Positions 11,297 to 24,331 of a stretch of 64,000 nucleotides of DNA are shown in pieces (position 1 is the first letter of the stretch; each line of letters starts with the position of its first letter). The stretch comes from Sequoia sempervirens (lineage: Eukaryota > Streptophyta > Pinopsida > Cupressales > Cupressaceae). Under the pieces are notes generated by a model, which did no database searches, was not told the DNA's origin, and saw only the letters and a list, made by a program, of their open reading frames with translations. The stretch covers positions 92,319 through 156,318 of the forward strand of contig VDFB02262651.1 in the NCBI GenBank assembly GCA_007258455.2, given 5' to 3'. Both the position numbers and the translations under genes were made by a program.

Positions 11297-14200
11297 CAAG
11301 GTCCTTAGCACTAACCATTTTATGAGCAAATTTTGAGGTTGTAGGTTTCAAAAATGCACTAGAAAAGTTTTCACACACAGGCTACAAGAAGTTTTTGTGG
11401 TCAATTTCACGTTTCTACTACACGACCTTTTTTTGGCCGCTTTTGATGTTTTTGGCACATTTTCCAAAATGACAGGGTGCACTTGAGTTTTTAGCCACTT
11501 TTACTTAAAAGAAGAAGCCCCTTTGAGTTTTTCATTCGCACTTGTTTTCTAATAGGGCTGCTTCTGCTAAATTTTTTTGCTTTTGCTCTGTCAAATCTTT
11601 ATCCAAAATCTACAAGTCACGTTTTTGATTTCTTATACTAAATATTTTTTGGTTTGGATGTTTCATAGGTGCTAATGTTGTTTATGCAATATTTGCAAAA
11701 GTATGGCATGTGTTTATCCAAGAACAATTAACATGTTTATTGCAAAGAAGACGAAGAGTCAAAGCTTTTATTTTTTCAAAGATTTTAGTTAGAAAACTTC
11801 AATTTGGTGCATAAAAAGAACCCCACAAATCCAAATGCTTTCAATTGGTGCTCTAAAATGAAAATTTCAAAGCTTTCTAGCTGAGTAAAATTTTAAATTG
11901 GTGCTCTCAAACAAAATTTTCAAAGCTTTTTAGCTTAGTAAATATTTAAACTGGTGCTTTAAAACGAACTTTTCAAAGCTTTCTAGCTTAGTAAAATTTC
12001 AAATTGGTGCTCTAAAAAAAACTTTTCAAAGCTTTCTAGATTATCGAATTCTCTCAATTGGTGCTATTAAAAATAACCCCACAAATCCAAATGCTTTCAT
12101 TTTGGTTCTCTAAAAAGAATTTTCCAAATCTTTCTAATTTAGAACAAACAATTCCTTTTGGTGCTCTAAAAAATGTTTTCTTTCGACCAAACACTTTCAT
12201 TTTGTTGATGAACGCACAATTTTATTTTGTTGAACATTAAGATAGGGCTTTAGAAAACACTTCGATTGGTGCTTAAAATGAACAAATCAAATTTTTGTCT
12301 TGCACATTGCTATCTCTTTGTATGAAAGCCTGAATATTTCACTTTGGTGCACGTAAAAAGAACAAATTTCTATCTTGTACACACTTTTATTTTCATTTTA
12401 CTTTATTTTTTATTTTGTTTTTCATTTTTTTCTTGAGGCTTAAAATGAAAATTGCAATGAAGTGTATACTATGTATTCTATGTTTGCAAAACTAGGTGTC
12501 TATCCTCTCCCCTCACACCTTTTGGAGATCTTGGGTGACAAAAAGAATCTTGAGTTTCACACATTTTTTTACATTTCAAAGCATACCTTTAGAGGGCCTC
12601 CCTCCCAACTCATGAGAGGGAATGACCCAAGCGATAATTTTGTTTTGGTTCACTATATAAATAATTATGGGTATGAGGAAAGGTCATCACCCACTTGGTG
12701 GGGATGTTCTATACTAACGAAAGTCTCCCTCAATATCCGTGAGATATGTAAAAACCTGCAAGGGATGGGAGACCTCTTAATTGAGTGGATCATCACATGT
12801 ATAGACACCAATTTATGCCAAAACAAGACTAAGAACCAATGTTTTAGAAGCCACCCCTTTTAGCCAAAACATTCTCTAAAGTGGTGCATCAGAACATTTA
12901 TTCTGAGAAGTTACTTACCGAGTCCATCTTATGGTTGAGCTTAAAACAATCTCCATTCGTTGCATGTAAAATCAACCCTTTAGGACATGAGGTAAGCCCA
13001 TCTAGGAGGAAGTGTCTATCCTTAGGTTGTAAATTGTCTTCACAAAATTGCCAAAATGAAATTGCTTGAATTAAAATGAACACATCAAAACAAACATTTA
13101 ACATGGTTCTCAAACATCAAACACTTTGAATTTAGTGTGAATACTTTGGAAAGAGCCCTATGTTTGCACTCCCTAAAATATATCTTAAACAAATATCTTT
13201 GAAGGTTTCTGAATCTTTAGGTTGACTTTTCAAGTCACATTAAGAATGAAGTAAACATTGGAAACTATAGCTTTAGCATATATACTTCCATGAACTTTGA
13301 GCTTTTGTGGAAAGAAACATGCTTAAGTTGTAGACATTTAGGGTCAAATAGTTTTGATTGTTACGATGTGTTACCACTTGCCAAATCTCAAAACAGATCA
13401 AATGAAGTTATCCAAAACTGCAAAATTCATCCAAATTGCTACAAACATAGAAAATGGAAAACAAAACTAAATAGAGGCCACCTTTGCTTCTATTTTTTCC
13501 ACACATTACTAAAAACTAGTCGCCGTTGAAAAAAATCTATCACTTTTTCTCTGTTTATGACAAATATTGGTAAAAATCTATTGCTTTTAACAATTTGAGT
13601 ATACTTGACTAAAAAAATTGGCCACAGTTGACCTTTTTGTGTTGCAATTGATAAAATTTATTAGCCACATTTGACTAAGAAATAGTCGCTTTTTCCTGTG
13701 CAATTCACTCATTTAAAAAATTACACACAAAGGCTACTTTTGAGAAAACAAGCCACAATTGCTTTTCCTATCTGGCTGCACTTGACCATAATCTAGCCAC
13801 AGTTGATTTTTTCAGCCACTTTTACTTCAAACCAATCCAAAACTGGTTACAAATCCTTTTGAGAAACAAAACAATTAGACTCCCAAAACATGACATAATT
13901 TACATTGGTCCATCATCCATTTGCAAAATTCAACACCTCATCCTAATTTTAGAAATAAAAATAAAAATAAATAGCTTGGATCATTCCTTCACTCAAACTT
14001 CTAAAATATCAACATTTCCTTGAACCTCAAGGCTAGTTCAAGTAAATTTCCTACAACATATCCTCTAGAAAAAGAAGTGAAATATTTATCCAAGCCTTTT
14101 AGAATTTTAAGTTCCAAGAATAGCATCATCCCAAAACATCACTCAAACCTTAGGGTTTGGAGAATCACAAAAACCATATCAAAACACCAACACTTTCATT

Positions 14201-14817
14201 TTTCACTTTATGACAATTTGGCATCCAATTGCTCTATTTCATCAACCAAACCTGACAAAACCTATCATACAACCAAACTTTGAACATATTGAGGGTGAAC
14301 AAACATATATTATCAGTAGTTGGAGGAGCTTCATATTTGAGACAAAAGAAACACCAACCTAGTGGAGAAAGGAAACAAATATCCTAGAAAAACAAGAGAA
14401 AACAACATATCTTGTGGTCAGAAGGCCCGTATTATCACCTCCTACATGGAAATAGAAAAAATTAGCTCCAAAAGAAAAAATTGAAAAAAAAAATTCCAAA
14501 AAACAAACACAATTTCATTTCATTAAAACAAAAAATCCCAAAAATAAGCATTCTTTATTCCATAGTTCGAAGTCACCAAACATTTACAAAATCTTGATGC
14601 TTGTTTATGACAACTACAAGATCACAACATAGAAAAAACATTGGAGGCCAATAAAAGTAGCACTAGCATACCACCAGCAAACACCACAAACAACGAAAGT
14701 GACCCATGGGGGTATAAACCAAGTGACCTTGTAACTCCTCAAAAGGAACCAACATCCAAAGCAACGTTAAACCAATCACCAAGTCAGGAGGAGGTAGTTT
14801 GTAGACAATAAGAAGCG
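11297..14817 (+). other. gypsy 2 long leader between PBS and gag
   Basis: This 3.5-kb stretch precedes gag. It holds the 53-bp tandem array described separately, scattered copies of a GCCACAGTTGAC-like motif at about 13600-13830, and one 133-codon ORF at 12462-12863. That ORF has no recognised domain. Ogre-like Tat elements can carry an extra ORF upstream of gag, so it could be a remnant of one, but composition alone does not show coding. The rest appears non-coding. Confidence 0.4.
11845..12290 (+). repeat. ~53-bp tandem repeats in gypsy 2 leader
   Basis: The phrase TTGGTGCTCTAAAA recurs at 11845, 11898, 11951, 12004 and 12058, exactly 53-54 bases apart, then with looser spacing at 12102, 12158 and 12262. 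Each unit also carries CAAAGCTTTCTAGCTTAGTA. About five good and three decayed copies are visible. They are non-coding and confined to this leader. Confidence 0.85.
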
Positions 14818-15348
14818 ATGGATAGAGCAAACCAAAACCCAAGGGACATGGTCATAGAAGAAGTGGATAGTGAGGAAGAAATAAATGATGAAGAATTCTT
14901 CCAGCATTCTCACAATCCCAAGGTGCTCAAATTGATGGATAAACTCTTAAGAAAGGATCCAAACACTTACTTCTTCAAGATAACACAAAGTGGTGCTAAG
15001 TTTCCTATAGAATTTAATGTAGAAGGTCTTAAAGATCCTCATCTCATTCCCTTAGGAGATAACTCAGTTATGAGAGAAATACCCAAACCATTGGATATTA
15101 CAAACATGCCACCTATATTCTCACAAGGCAATGATCAATCAATGGACAACGCTCTGTTTAGGAAACCATCCCAAATCAAACAAGTAGTAGTGACCCAACA
15201 ATATCAAATAGGTCCATCTCAATATATGCCACAAGGTAACAACCCACCAACTGAACAATGTATTTTTTCCCAAAAAAATTCATATATTGACCCTTCCTAA
15301 AATGTACAAAATCAACAAGGGAAATTTCCACAACAATACCATCAATAA

Positions 15349-15738
15349 GGTGGGTCATATGGTCCCCTTCCCAATCAATAGTACCAATAACAAGGTGTGC
15401 CACAGGGCACCCTTTCCATTCAACAAGGTGGGTCATATGGTCCCCTTCCCAATCAACACTACCAACAACAAGGTGTGCCATAAGGTACCCTTTCCAATCA
15501 ACAAGGTGGGCCACATGGTCCCCTTCCCAATCAACAATACCAACAACAAGGTGTGCCATAGGGTACCCTTTCCAATCAATAAGGTGGGCCACATGGCCCC
15601 CTTCATAATCAATAGTACTAACAACAAGGTGTGCCACAGGGTACCTTTTCCAATCTATAAGGTGGGCCACAGGGTCCCTTTCACAATCAACAGTACCAAC
15701 AACAAGGCGTGCCTCATGGTATCCTTCCTAATTCATCC
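15349..15738 (+). repeat. 78-bp (26-codon) tandem array inside gag
   Basis: GGTGGG begins units at 15349, 15427, 15505, 15583 and 15661, a strict 78-base period, so five units keep the reading frame. Each encodes a Gly/Pro-Leu/Asn-Gln segment followed by YQQQGVPQG. The translated region is rich in Q, G, P and Y and looks intrinsically disordered. Some Gln codons have become stops. Confidence 0.9.
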
Positions 15739-15953
15739 TATCAACAAGGTGTCCCACCAACTCACTATCAAGGTAACCTTCAAAAATTTTTCCCCAACAA
15801 TAAGGTTTGCATAGGGTACCCTTCCAAATTTTTCCTATCAACAAGGTGCCCTACCAACACACTATCAAGGTAACCTTCAAAATAGTTCATCCCAACCACA
15901 AGGTGTACCACCAAAAAAATATCAAGGTACCCCTCTTCAACAACAAAAAAAAA

Positions 15954-16195
15954 CAAGGAGCTAACCCTCCTTACATTCAAAAAGGATTTAACCCTCCTTA
16001 CATTCAACAAGGAGCCAACCCTCACATCCAACAAGGAGCTAACCCTCCTTCCATTCAACAAGGAGCTAACCCTCCTTATGTTCAACAATGGGCTAATCCT
16101 CCTTACATTCAATAAGGAGCTAACCCTCCTTGCACACAATAAGGAGCTAAGCCTCCTTTCACACAAGAAGGATTTAACTCTCCTTCCACCCAACA
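15954..16195 (+). repeat. 30-bp (10-codon) tandem array inside gag
   Basis: About eight units of CAAGGAGCTAACCCTCCTTA plus about ten more bases each encode QQGANPPYIQ or close variants. One unit lacks three bases, so the frame is still kept. The array follows the 78-bp array, with a ~98-bp duplication (about 15738-15930) between them. CAA-to-TAA changes create stops in later units. Confidence 0.9.
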
Positions 16196-17929
16196 TGGTT
16201 ACTAAGGTCCTGCACCTCCACAATACCCAACCTATGACCAAAACATGGTAGGACAAGGTTACTACACACGGGATCCACAAAAAAATGTACCAAAAATAGA
16301 GGTAGATATGCAATTACAAGCCATGAATAAAAGAATATCATATATGCAGAGAGGAAAAGTAAAGAAGAATTATACCCTTCATGATATATGTCCATTTCCT
16401 TTTGATTGTTCCATTACTATGCTTCCCTTTCCAATTTTTTTTGAAATACTAAAGTTTGAAAAATACAAAGAAAAGGGAGATCTAGTAGAACACATATGAG
16501 ATTTCTAAGTATCATGCATGGAAGTCCAAAACAATGATTCATACCAAATGAGATTCTTTCCATGTAGGCTTATTGGTCATGCTATGGAATGGTTCTCCCA
16601 TCTACCACTAGGAATTAAAAGTTTTGATGAACTGATTACCAAATTTGCAAACCACTTCTCATTCAATATAGAATAGGATGCCACCATCATGGATCTATAC
16701 ATGATTAAATAGAGTTAAAGAGAATCCTTCACCTCCTACCTATAGAGATGGAGACATAAAGCTATAGGTGCAAGTGGCCTATTCCCAACAAAGAACTAGT
16801 AGAAATATTTGTTTCTAATGTCCAAGTAGAATTTAACTACCAACTCACCATATTTTTTCCCCACGAACTTTGAGGAAACTATTGAGAAGGGAATCCACAT
16901 AGGAAGGGATCTCATAGCAAGAGGAGTGATTAAGCTAAACAACCCAAGAGATAATTTATCTAATTCAAATGAGAAACCTAAGATTTGGGCCAAGAACAAA
17001 AATGTTACCAATGATGGAGTAGGGGATGCTAGAGCTATGTGGAATGTACAAAATCCTAACACACCACAAAACAAACCTCAAGTTGCACAAACAAGCTATG
17101 CTCCTAATAATGCACAAAACAATCAACTTACCTATCCCCAAAACAATCAAGCAGTCAAAAGACAAACAAATCAAGGAGGAAAACAAAGGAAATACGATCA
17201 ACCAAGAAGGAAGTTCATTGCATTAGGAGAGCCACTTGAGACGATCATGTGCAAATTAGTGCAAGAAAACCTCATCAAGTTCAATGATCATCCAAACTAT
17301 GAGGATCCAAGATTCAAAATACCATGGTACAACGAGGACTTATGTGAGTTCCACAAAATCAAAGGACATACAACAAACAACTGCATGAGACTCAAGCACA
17401 TAATATAGGATTTTATTGACAAGGGAGAAGTGGATATCAAACATCGTCCTACAGACAAAGACCTCCAGATATACAAAAATCCAATTCGAAACCGTGCTAA
17501 GAAGAATATCAAAGAAAACAACCAAGACTATCACAATGCTAACTACACTTATGGTGACATAGTTCTAGGTACCCTCTCTCAAGCAAATGGCACTAGGGTA
17601 AATGTAGTGACTATACGAGGTAGGGACACCAAATGCAACATAACTACCCATTGAGGGAAAGTCACAATACAAGGAGCCCCACATAAACCCGCAACTAAGT
17701 CATCAAATGACTACAATATTGTGGAACAACTAAAGAAGACTCTTGCCTTGATCTCAATCCTAGAATTTCTAAAATTATCACCCATAAATAGCGAGATACT
17801 AGAAAAAGCATTAGAAGCATGAGTTCCTAATGACCTCAATCCAGATCAATTTCAAGCCATGGTTGGAAAAATCACAACCAATCACCATTTAGTCTTTTCT
17901 AAGAAAGACCTTTCGTAGAAGTCATTCTA

Positions 17930-18358
17930 CAACAAAGCTCTCTACATAGAGGTTGGTGTCTGAAAAAACATGGTCAAAAGAGTGCTGATAGATAACGGTG
18001 CAGGTCTAAAAATATGTACTATGAAATTTGTTAAATAGTTGGGGTATTTTGATGATGTAATAGACAAGGGAAAAAGCATCACTATAAGGTCCTATGATGA
18101 TCTCAAAAGAAATTTTGAAGGAACCATCAGGATTCCTGTGTAGATAGGACTAACAACCACATAAAAAACATGTCAGGTACTAAACCTTGAGTTACCATAT
18201 AACCTCCTCCTAGGATGCCCTTGGATTCATGCACTACAAGTGCATCCCTTAACACTTCACCAATGTTTAAAGTTTCCTCACGAAGGAAAGGAGGTTACAT
18301 TATATGTTGATCCTGAACACTTCCACTTTTGTGCAAAATTAGAGGATAAGTATAAATA
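17930..18358 (+). pseudogene. gypsy 2 aspartic protease
   Basis: The frame contains RVLIDNGAGLKICTMKFV at about 17976-18030, where D-N-G-A replaces the D-[TS]-G-A catalytic motif; D-N-G is common in Tat-type proteases. Downstream, LPYNLLLGCPWIHALQVHP (about 18190-18245) is the second conserved block. The frame ends at a stop at 18356-18358 and carries several internal stops. It would process Gag-Pol. Confidence 0.75.
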
Positions 18359-20285
18359 ATCCAATGTATACCCAACAATGATGTATCTTTTCATTCATTC
18401 TCATATGTTGACCCTTCCACACTACCATCAACCTCAATTAAACCAATATCAAGAGAGAAACCAAAAACTGAAACCAATTTTCTAGTACTTGACAAGGGTA
18501 ATGAAAATTATTAGTTCAATCAAGCATTTTGCATTGGAATGCTTCCACTAACACCCAAGGTTTATGGAGGCCCTAAGAAGATCAAATATGTTCAAATAGT
18601 AAAAATGATAGCAAAACTCACAATTTTCACCAAGTGGGGAAATATGAAGGATGAAGAGATATTCAAATAAGACATGTCATCAATGATCTACAAAGAGGAC
18701 CAAAAGGAGCTAGAACAACCACAACCCTTCTAATCAATCCTAGCAGTAAAGGCTATCAACTTGCTAAACAAATGGGATATACTAGAACAGGTGGCCTTGG
18801 GCTACACAAACAAGGTAGATGGGACTAGGTTATGATTCAAAAGACGTGGTTACTCCAAACACTAGATGTACCTCTTTTAAGAAACGAGAACCTTCTACTA
18901 GTGTTAAGACATTGAATATCTAACACCTTATAGACAACGAGTTACCTATCGAGGACTTCTTTTTTTGACAATTGGAGGTAATATTGTAGCTTAAAACTTG
19001 TAAACCTATGAGACTATAGATCTAATTAAGTGTTATTTGTCACAATTCTTTGTGTATGATTAATTTTTTTATATCAATTTTACCAATTGTAGAAAGAGAT
19101 AGAAGATTGTAGAAGAATGAGACATGAAGATAGAAGTGAAATGACATATATGTGGAGAAACTCTTTCAGGAAAAAACTCCACCACTAGAATCAATAGTGC
19201 TTGTATTATTTAACCTTAGAACAACATTACAATAATACTGTATCAATCCTTGATTGATATGCTTCCTTTCCTTCAATAATCCTTCTTCACAACCTGAAAA
19301 TAAACTCTGATTACACTTTTGAAGCACAAGTTATCCATGCATTCCATGTGACCAAGCATGAATCCACACATCCCATGCCATGCTTCAAACCCTCACACAT
19401 GCACAAGCTCAACTTGCTAACCTCTCTTCAAAATCTCTTCAAATTGTTGCAATTAATAGATAATTATGAGCATTGTAAACTCTAAAGAGTTGATCAAAAC
19501 AAGAGCATAAAGATCCTCACAAATATCTACGCCTAGATTGGGCAAGTAGAGTTCTGCACTGTAACATGAAGTCAAAACCAAAGTCTCCTCAATTTAGGCA
19601 CCCCAAACTAAAAACTTAATTGAACTTTGGTCAAGAAAATATCTTGCAAACTTCACCTCAAAGTTGGCGCGCAAGAATGGGCCCACTTAACTGAGCCTTG
19701 TAAATATCTTCTCATGCAAAAGGTGTTAACTAAAAGATGCCAACTTGGGCGCCCAAGGTGGGTCCAAGTCAATATGAGTTAATTGAAACATATCTCTCCA
19801 TCAATTCATGCAAAAAATTATGCATGATTTATCATCCCCACTTAACTAAATGTATCCACCTATTATCTATTATGCAACTAAAGTCATTAGTCATGCAACT
19901 CAAGTCAAATCAAGTCAACTACATGCAACTAAAGATAACTGAACCATAACTGAATTGAACTAAACTAAAGCTAAACTGATATTGAACTGATAGTGCCACT
20001 TCACACATTGTAAACATCAATCCCTAATTTGTAGGATCTAAACATGCATTACAAAAGTGTTATCAATCCTCCAAACAATTAATTGAAACAAGGTGGGTCC
20101 CACCTTCCATGTGGGTGCCCCATGTGCTCCTATTTTGTAGGAGCTCTTCTTGGATGCCCCCACATGTTCCTATCATTTAGGAATAATTACAAATTTCAAT
20201 TTACATGCTCATTTCATTCGAATTTAATCTCTTTCTAATCTAGTGTTGGGGAACACTTTCCAAGGACTTAGGAGATACATGAAAT
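18359..20285 (+). other. gypsy 2 protease-RT linker with a probable insertion
   Basis: Coding-like linker continues to about 18985 (decayed IKTLN..., DNELPIEDFF). Tat-like coding resumes at 20286. The intervening ~1.25 kb, about 19010-20265, has LTR-like or spacer composition. It contains GTGGAGAAACTC..., repeated ATGCAACTAAAGTCA-type motifs near 19870-19930 and a GGTGGGTCCCACC palindrome near 20091. No clean ends or target duplication were found, so its identity is open; a solo LTR of another family is one option. Confidence 0.4.
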
Positions 20286-22366
20286 ATGTTTAGGATTGCA
20301 ATTAAATGGCATCCTATTCCAAACATATTTGAAAAATTTATCATTGGTATAGTCCCTACCCAACTTATCAAAACTATTCCTAATGACTATTATTATTTTA
20401 GAATAGGCTCTAATGAGTATGAATGCGATTCTCCTTCTTTTGTCACCTCTAGTGATGATGACCTAGACACCTAGTGGGAGAATGACACTAGATCCATATT
20501 AACCATCTCAACAACTTCTATAAGTTTTATAGATAACGATGATAGCCTACCCCTCTGTTACCCATAGTTGATAGATTGGGACCAACAACAACATACACCT
20601 ATTTTGGATCAATTCCAGAATGATGAAGCAATCACAAAGTTTATGGGACTTCAAACTGATAACCAACAGGAGATCATAAAGTAGGATCTATGGAACTCGA
20701 ACATGAAGCATACTTCGGTGGGGAGATTGTATCCTCTAGTCACAAAAGTGAAAAAGATAATATAAACATAAAAATGTGATCCCCTAGAGAAGACCACAAT
20801 GTGGCTCTATCGGATCCCAAAAAAGAATAAAATAAAGGATGAATATGAAGGTGAAAACCTCTCTGAGGCACTCGAAGATGGAGGATTCAATCTCCCTATA
20901 TCTGAATATCAAGAGAAGTCAACACTCCTATCAAAAGATGAAAATCCATCAATGTTGGAACAAAAGAGAACTCAAAGATCACATACCATGCAACATCACT
21001 TGATCCTAAAGAGAAATAAAACTTCACATCGTTCATCAATGATAGAAAGATAAACTTTGTGTTGACATATGCAGACATCTCGGGACTAGATCCAACATTA
21101 GTTGTACACCAGTTGGCCATAGCTCATAGAGCTAAATCTATGAAGCGGAAACTAAGGAAAATGCATCCTCAAATAGCATTGTTGGTAAACGTAGAACTAA
21201 AGAAGTTACTACATGTAGGTTTCATTAGACCAATTGATTATCTTGAATGGATATCAAATCTAGTAACAATTTCAAAGCCCACTGGTGGCATAAGGATCTA
21301 CACAAAATTTTGAGACTTGAACAAAGCTTTCCCAAAAGATGACTTTCCTCTTCCAAGTATTGATATGATCATGGATCTAACAACAAAACATGAGATGCTA
21401 TCATTAATGGATGGTTTCTCCCCCTACCAACCCCATTAGAACTATGAGACTCTCCTACACAAAAACTATAATTGGTTTTGGTATAATCAGATAAAAAATA
21501 TCCCATGATGATCAACACAAAACGACATTCACCTGTGCTTGGGGGACCATCTGCTAGAGTGTCATGCCATTCGGTCTAAAAAATGTAGGGGCAACCTATC
21601 AGCAAGTGATGACTATGATCTTCCATGATATACTACACACAATTATGGAAGACTATGTGGATGACATACTAGCTAAGTCCATCAAAAGGGAAGACCACTT
21701 GATCAACCTTGCAAAAGTGTTTGATAGGATATAATAGTATAACTTGAGACTCAACCAAAAAAAGTGTGTATTCAGATTAACATTTGGAAAGCTACTAGAG
21801 GATACATAGTATCAAGAAGGTGCATTGAAGTAGATCTTGCAAAAGTAAAATCCATACAAGAGACGCATCCACAAAAGACATTGAAGCAGTTGAGAAGTTT
21901 ACAAGGGAAGCTCCAATTTATTAGGTGATTCATCACGCAACTGGCAGACAAATGTCATCCATTCACCCATCTATTACATAAAGACATCATATTCAAGTGG
22001 GATGGGAGATGTGACCAAGCATTCCAACAAGTCAAAGAGTACCTACTTACTCCTCCGGTCTTGATGCCGCCTATTCTAGATAAAGAAATGATACTCTATG
22101 TGTCTACAACACAAGCAAAATTGGGTGCTCTCCTAACACAACTAGATGAAAATAACAAAGAAAGAGTGGTCTACTACATCAACCAAACACTAGTGGGCTA
22201 TGAGTTGAACTACTCATCCATAGAAAGAGTGTGTCTCTCAGTTGTATTTATGACACAAAAGTTGAGACACTATATCTTAAATAGACAAGAAAAGTCGATT
22301 TCAAAGGTAGGTCCACTAAAGTACCTATTAGAAAAAGTAGCTCTAACAAGAAAAATTGCTAAATAG
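20286..22366 (+). pseudogene. gypsy 2 reverse transcriptase and first RNase H
   Basis: The N-terminal linker contains SPSFVTSSDDDLD, usual before Tat RT. The RT proper starts near 21059 (YADISGLDPTLVVHQLAIAH) and continues through DLNKAFPKDDFPLPSIDMI (about 21316) to the catalytic YVDD at 21654-21665. The first RNase H (gypsy type) covers about 21990-22290, including ERVVYYINQTLVGYELNYS. An odd insert of about 60 bases at 21420-21481 splits the MDGFS/YNQIK block; its edges are loosely inverted (CCAACCCCATTA against TAATTGGTTTTGG). Stops and frameshifts occur throughout, so it is inactive. Confidence 0.85.
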
Positions 22367-22369
22367 GTA

Positions 22370-23104
22370 ATGGTTATGAGTGAGTTAGACATAGAGTATG
22401 TAGATAGGAGATCCATCAAAGGACATACCATAGTAGACCAGCTAGCCGACACACCAATAGAAGATCACAGGCCTCTTACAACAGAATTCCCAAACGAAAG
22501 TATATTGCTGATAGAACATACAAGCCATTGGACCTTGTATTTTGATGGGTCCCACACTCAACATGGCTTTGGAGCAGGTATCCTATTTCTCACACCCTAG
22601 GGAGATAATACACCTAAGGCATACATAATCACTTTCTCATGTACAAACAATATCCTTAATCACATGACTCAAGATGGCTATTGAATGGAGGATTAAAGAA
22701 TTGAAGTCTTTGAAGACTCTCAACTAGTAATTAGACAAGTGAATGATGAGTATCAAACAAAAGACAACAAGATGATATTGTATAAAAGGATGGTGGATAG
22801 ATTCAAGGAATATTTTTTCACCATAACATTTGAACAAATTCCTAGGATCAACAATAGAGCAGCCAACACAATGGTAACAATAGGTTCGCTTCTCAATATC
22901 CCACAAAACATTCCTAAATATGAGTTTCTTATAGAGAAATTACTCATACCGACGTTCGATATCCTGAAATTAGAACTAGTGTGTGTTGTTGTTTGTCCTA
23001 ATTCACCATGGTATGAAGATTCATTCGATTCCATCCAACATGGTATCATACCACTCAAATTGACAACAACCCAAAATAAGACCTTTTCTCGTAGGACTTC
23101 CTAA
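22370..23104 (+). pseudogene. gypsy 2 second RNase H (archaeal-type, Tat hallmark)
   Basis: After a linker (LDIEYVDRRSIKGHTIVDQL, then AD) a second RNase H starts with HWTLYFDGSHTQHGFGAGIL at about 22530-22590, giving the first catalytic Asp. EVFEDSQLVIRQVNDEY (about 22708-22755) supplies a further Asp. The segment FEQIPRINNRAAN near 22830-22870 is the usual C-terminal Asp/Asn-Ala region. An extra RNase H acquired in addition to the gypsy one is a feature of Tat elements. Stops stand at the end of ILFLTP and beyond. Confidence 0.75.
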
Positions 23105-23129
23105 TTCATAATCCTAGGAGATACATTAT

Positions 23130-24331
23130 ATCGTTGAAGTTTAGATGGTATGTTAATTCAATGAATTAACATAGAAGAAGCATAAACTGCCTTACAAGAA
23201 GTACATGAAGGTGTTTGTGGGTCCCACTCTAGTGGTCCTAACCTAGTACACAAACTACTGAGAACATGATACTATTGGCCCTCCATGAAACAAGAGTGTA
23301 TTCAATATTCTAGAAAATGTTGTCAATGCCAGTAGCATAGTGACCTCATTCAAGCACCAGCATAGGATTTGAGACCTATCACCACACCATGGCCTTTTTC
23401 ACAATGGGGATTAGACTTGGTAGGTAAGATTTCTCTTGCTTCCTCTAACGGACATAAGTTTATTATTACCACAACTAAATACTTCACCAAATGGATAGAA
23501 TCAATTCCATTGACCTACATCACCAAAAAATAGATATCAAAGTTTAGCCTAATTATTTGATTTGTAGGTATGGAATTCCCAAAACCATCATAACGAACAA
23601 TGGAACGCTATTCAAGAATCAAGATGTCCAAGAAATTTGTTCCAAGTTCTCTATCCAGCATAGATTCTCCACACCCCATTACCCCCAATGAAATGGTCAG
23701 GCAAAAGCGTCTAACAAAACCATCCTGAAAATACTAAAGAAGACTATTAATGATGCTGGTCGTGATTGGAATTTGCAACTGAACCCAGGCCTATGGGCTT
23801 ATTGAACCAGTATTCGAACACCTACAGGTGCCACACCTTTCTCCTTGGTCTACAAATCAGAAACTATCTTATCTATTGAAGTCGAAACCCCTTCACTATG
23901 AATTTCACTAAAAGGCATGATCAACAACAAAGAATATTGGGTGTCTAGATTAAATGAGTTGGAACTCCTAGATGAAAGGTGTTTGATCATATTAAACCAT
24001 CTTTGGGTTTATCAAAATTGGCTCAAACAAAGCTATGATAAAAAGATCAAAGACAAATTTTTTTAGGTTGGTGACTTGGTACTCAAAAAGAATCAAAGGT
24101 ACAGCTGAATAAGATGATAAAGGTAAGTTTGAAACCAATTGGTTAGGCATGTTCATCATCACAACAAGTTATGGCTCCAAAGCTTATCAGTTGGATAATC
24201 TTGAAGGAGAAAGATTAGTCAAACCATTGAACAAAAACCATCTCAAGAGGTTCTATAAGTTTGAAACACATCAGAATACCCCAGGCAAAAGGGTAAAAAT
24301 CCAAAAAAAAAAAAGTAAAAAAAAAAAGTAA
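23130..24331 (+). pseudogene. gypsy 2 integrase
   Basis: The zinc-binding part reads VHEGVCGSHSSGPNLVHKLL, then YYWPSMKQE and CCQCQ (about 23195-23330). The core begins SQWGLDLVGKISLASSNGHK (about 23398). Further core segments are seen in changing frames up to the KPLNKNHLKRFYKF tail at about 24220-24262. A Lys run encoded by an A-tract ends the ORF near 24331. The remainder is heavily frameshifted. Confidence 0.8.

Larger units (their letters stand above)
14818..17654 (+). pseudogene. gypsy 2 gag
   Basis: The gene starts at ATG 14818 (MDRANQNPRDMVIEEVDSEE). It runs through an acidic N-terminus, a Gln/Pro/Gly/Tyr-rich repeat region (about 15320-16200), and a retrotransposon-gag core near 16540-16700 (GHAMEWFSHLPLGIKSFDEL, then FANHF). 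A polar Asn/Gln-rich linker follows. The zinc knuckle CEFHKIKGHTTNNC lies at about 17347-17388. Gag would form the virus-like particle and bind element RNA. The family usually has one knuckle of this CxFHxxxGHxxxxC form in Tat elements. Several stops and frameshifts break the repeat and core parts; open blocks are 14818-15300, 16926-17408 and 17430-17654. Confidence 0.8.

Noticed and set aside
15349..16195. Regular repeats resembling a CRISPR-like array
   Set aside because: Units are contiguous multiples of three that encode repeated Gag peptides; there are no unique spacers and the genome is a plant's.
15176..16313. Long minus-strand frames of 164 and 177 codons
   Set aside because: They are mirror readings of the in-frame gag repeats on the plus strand.
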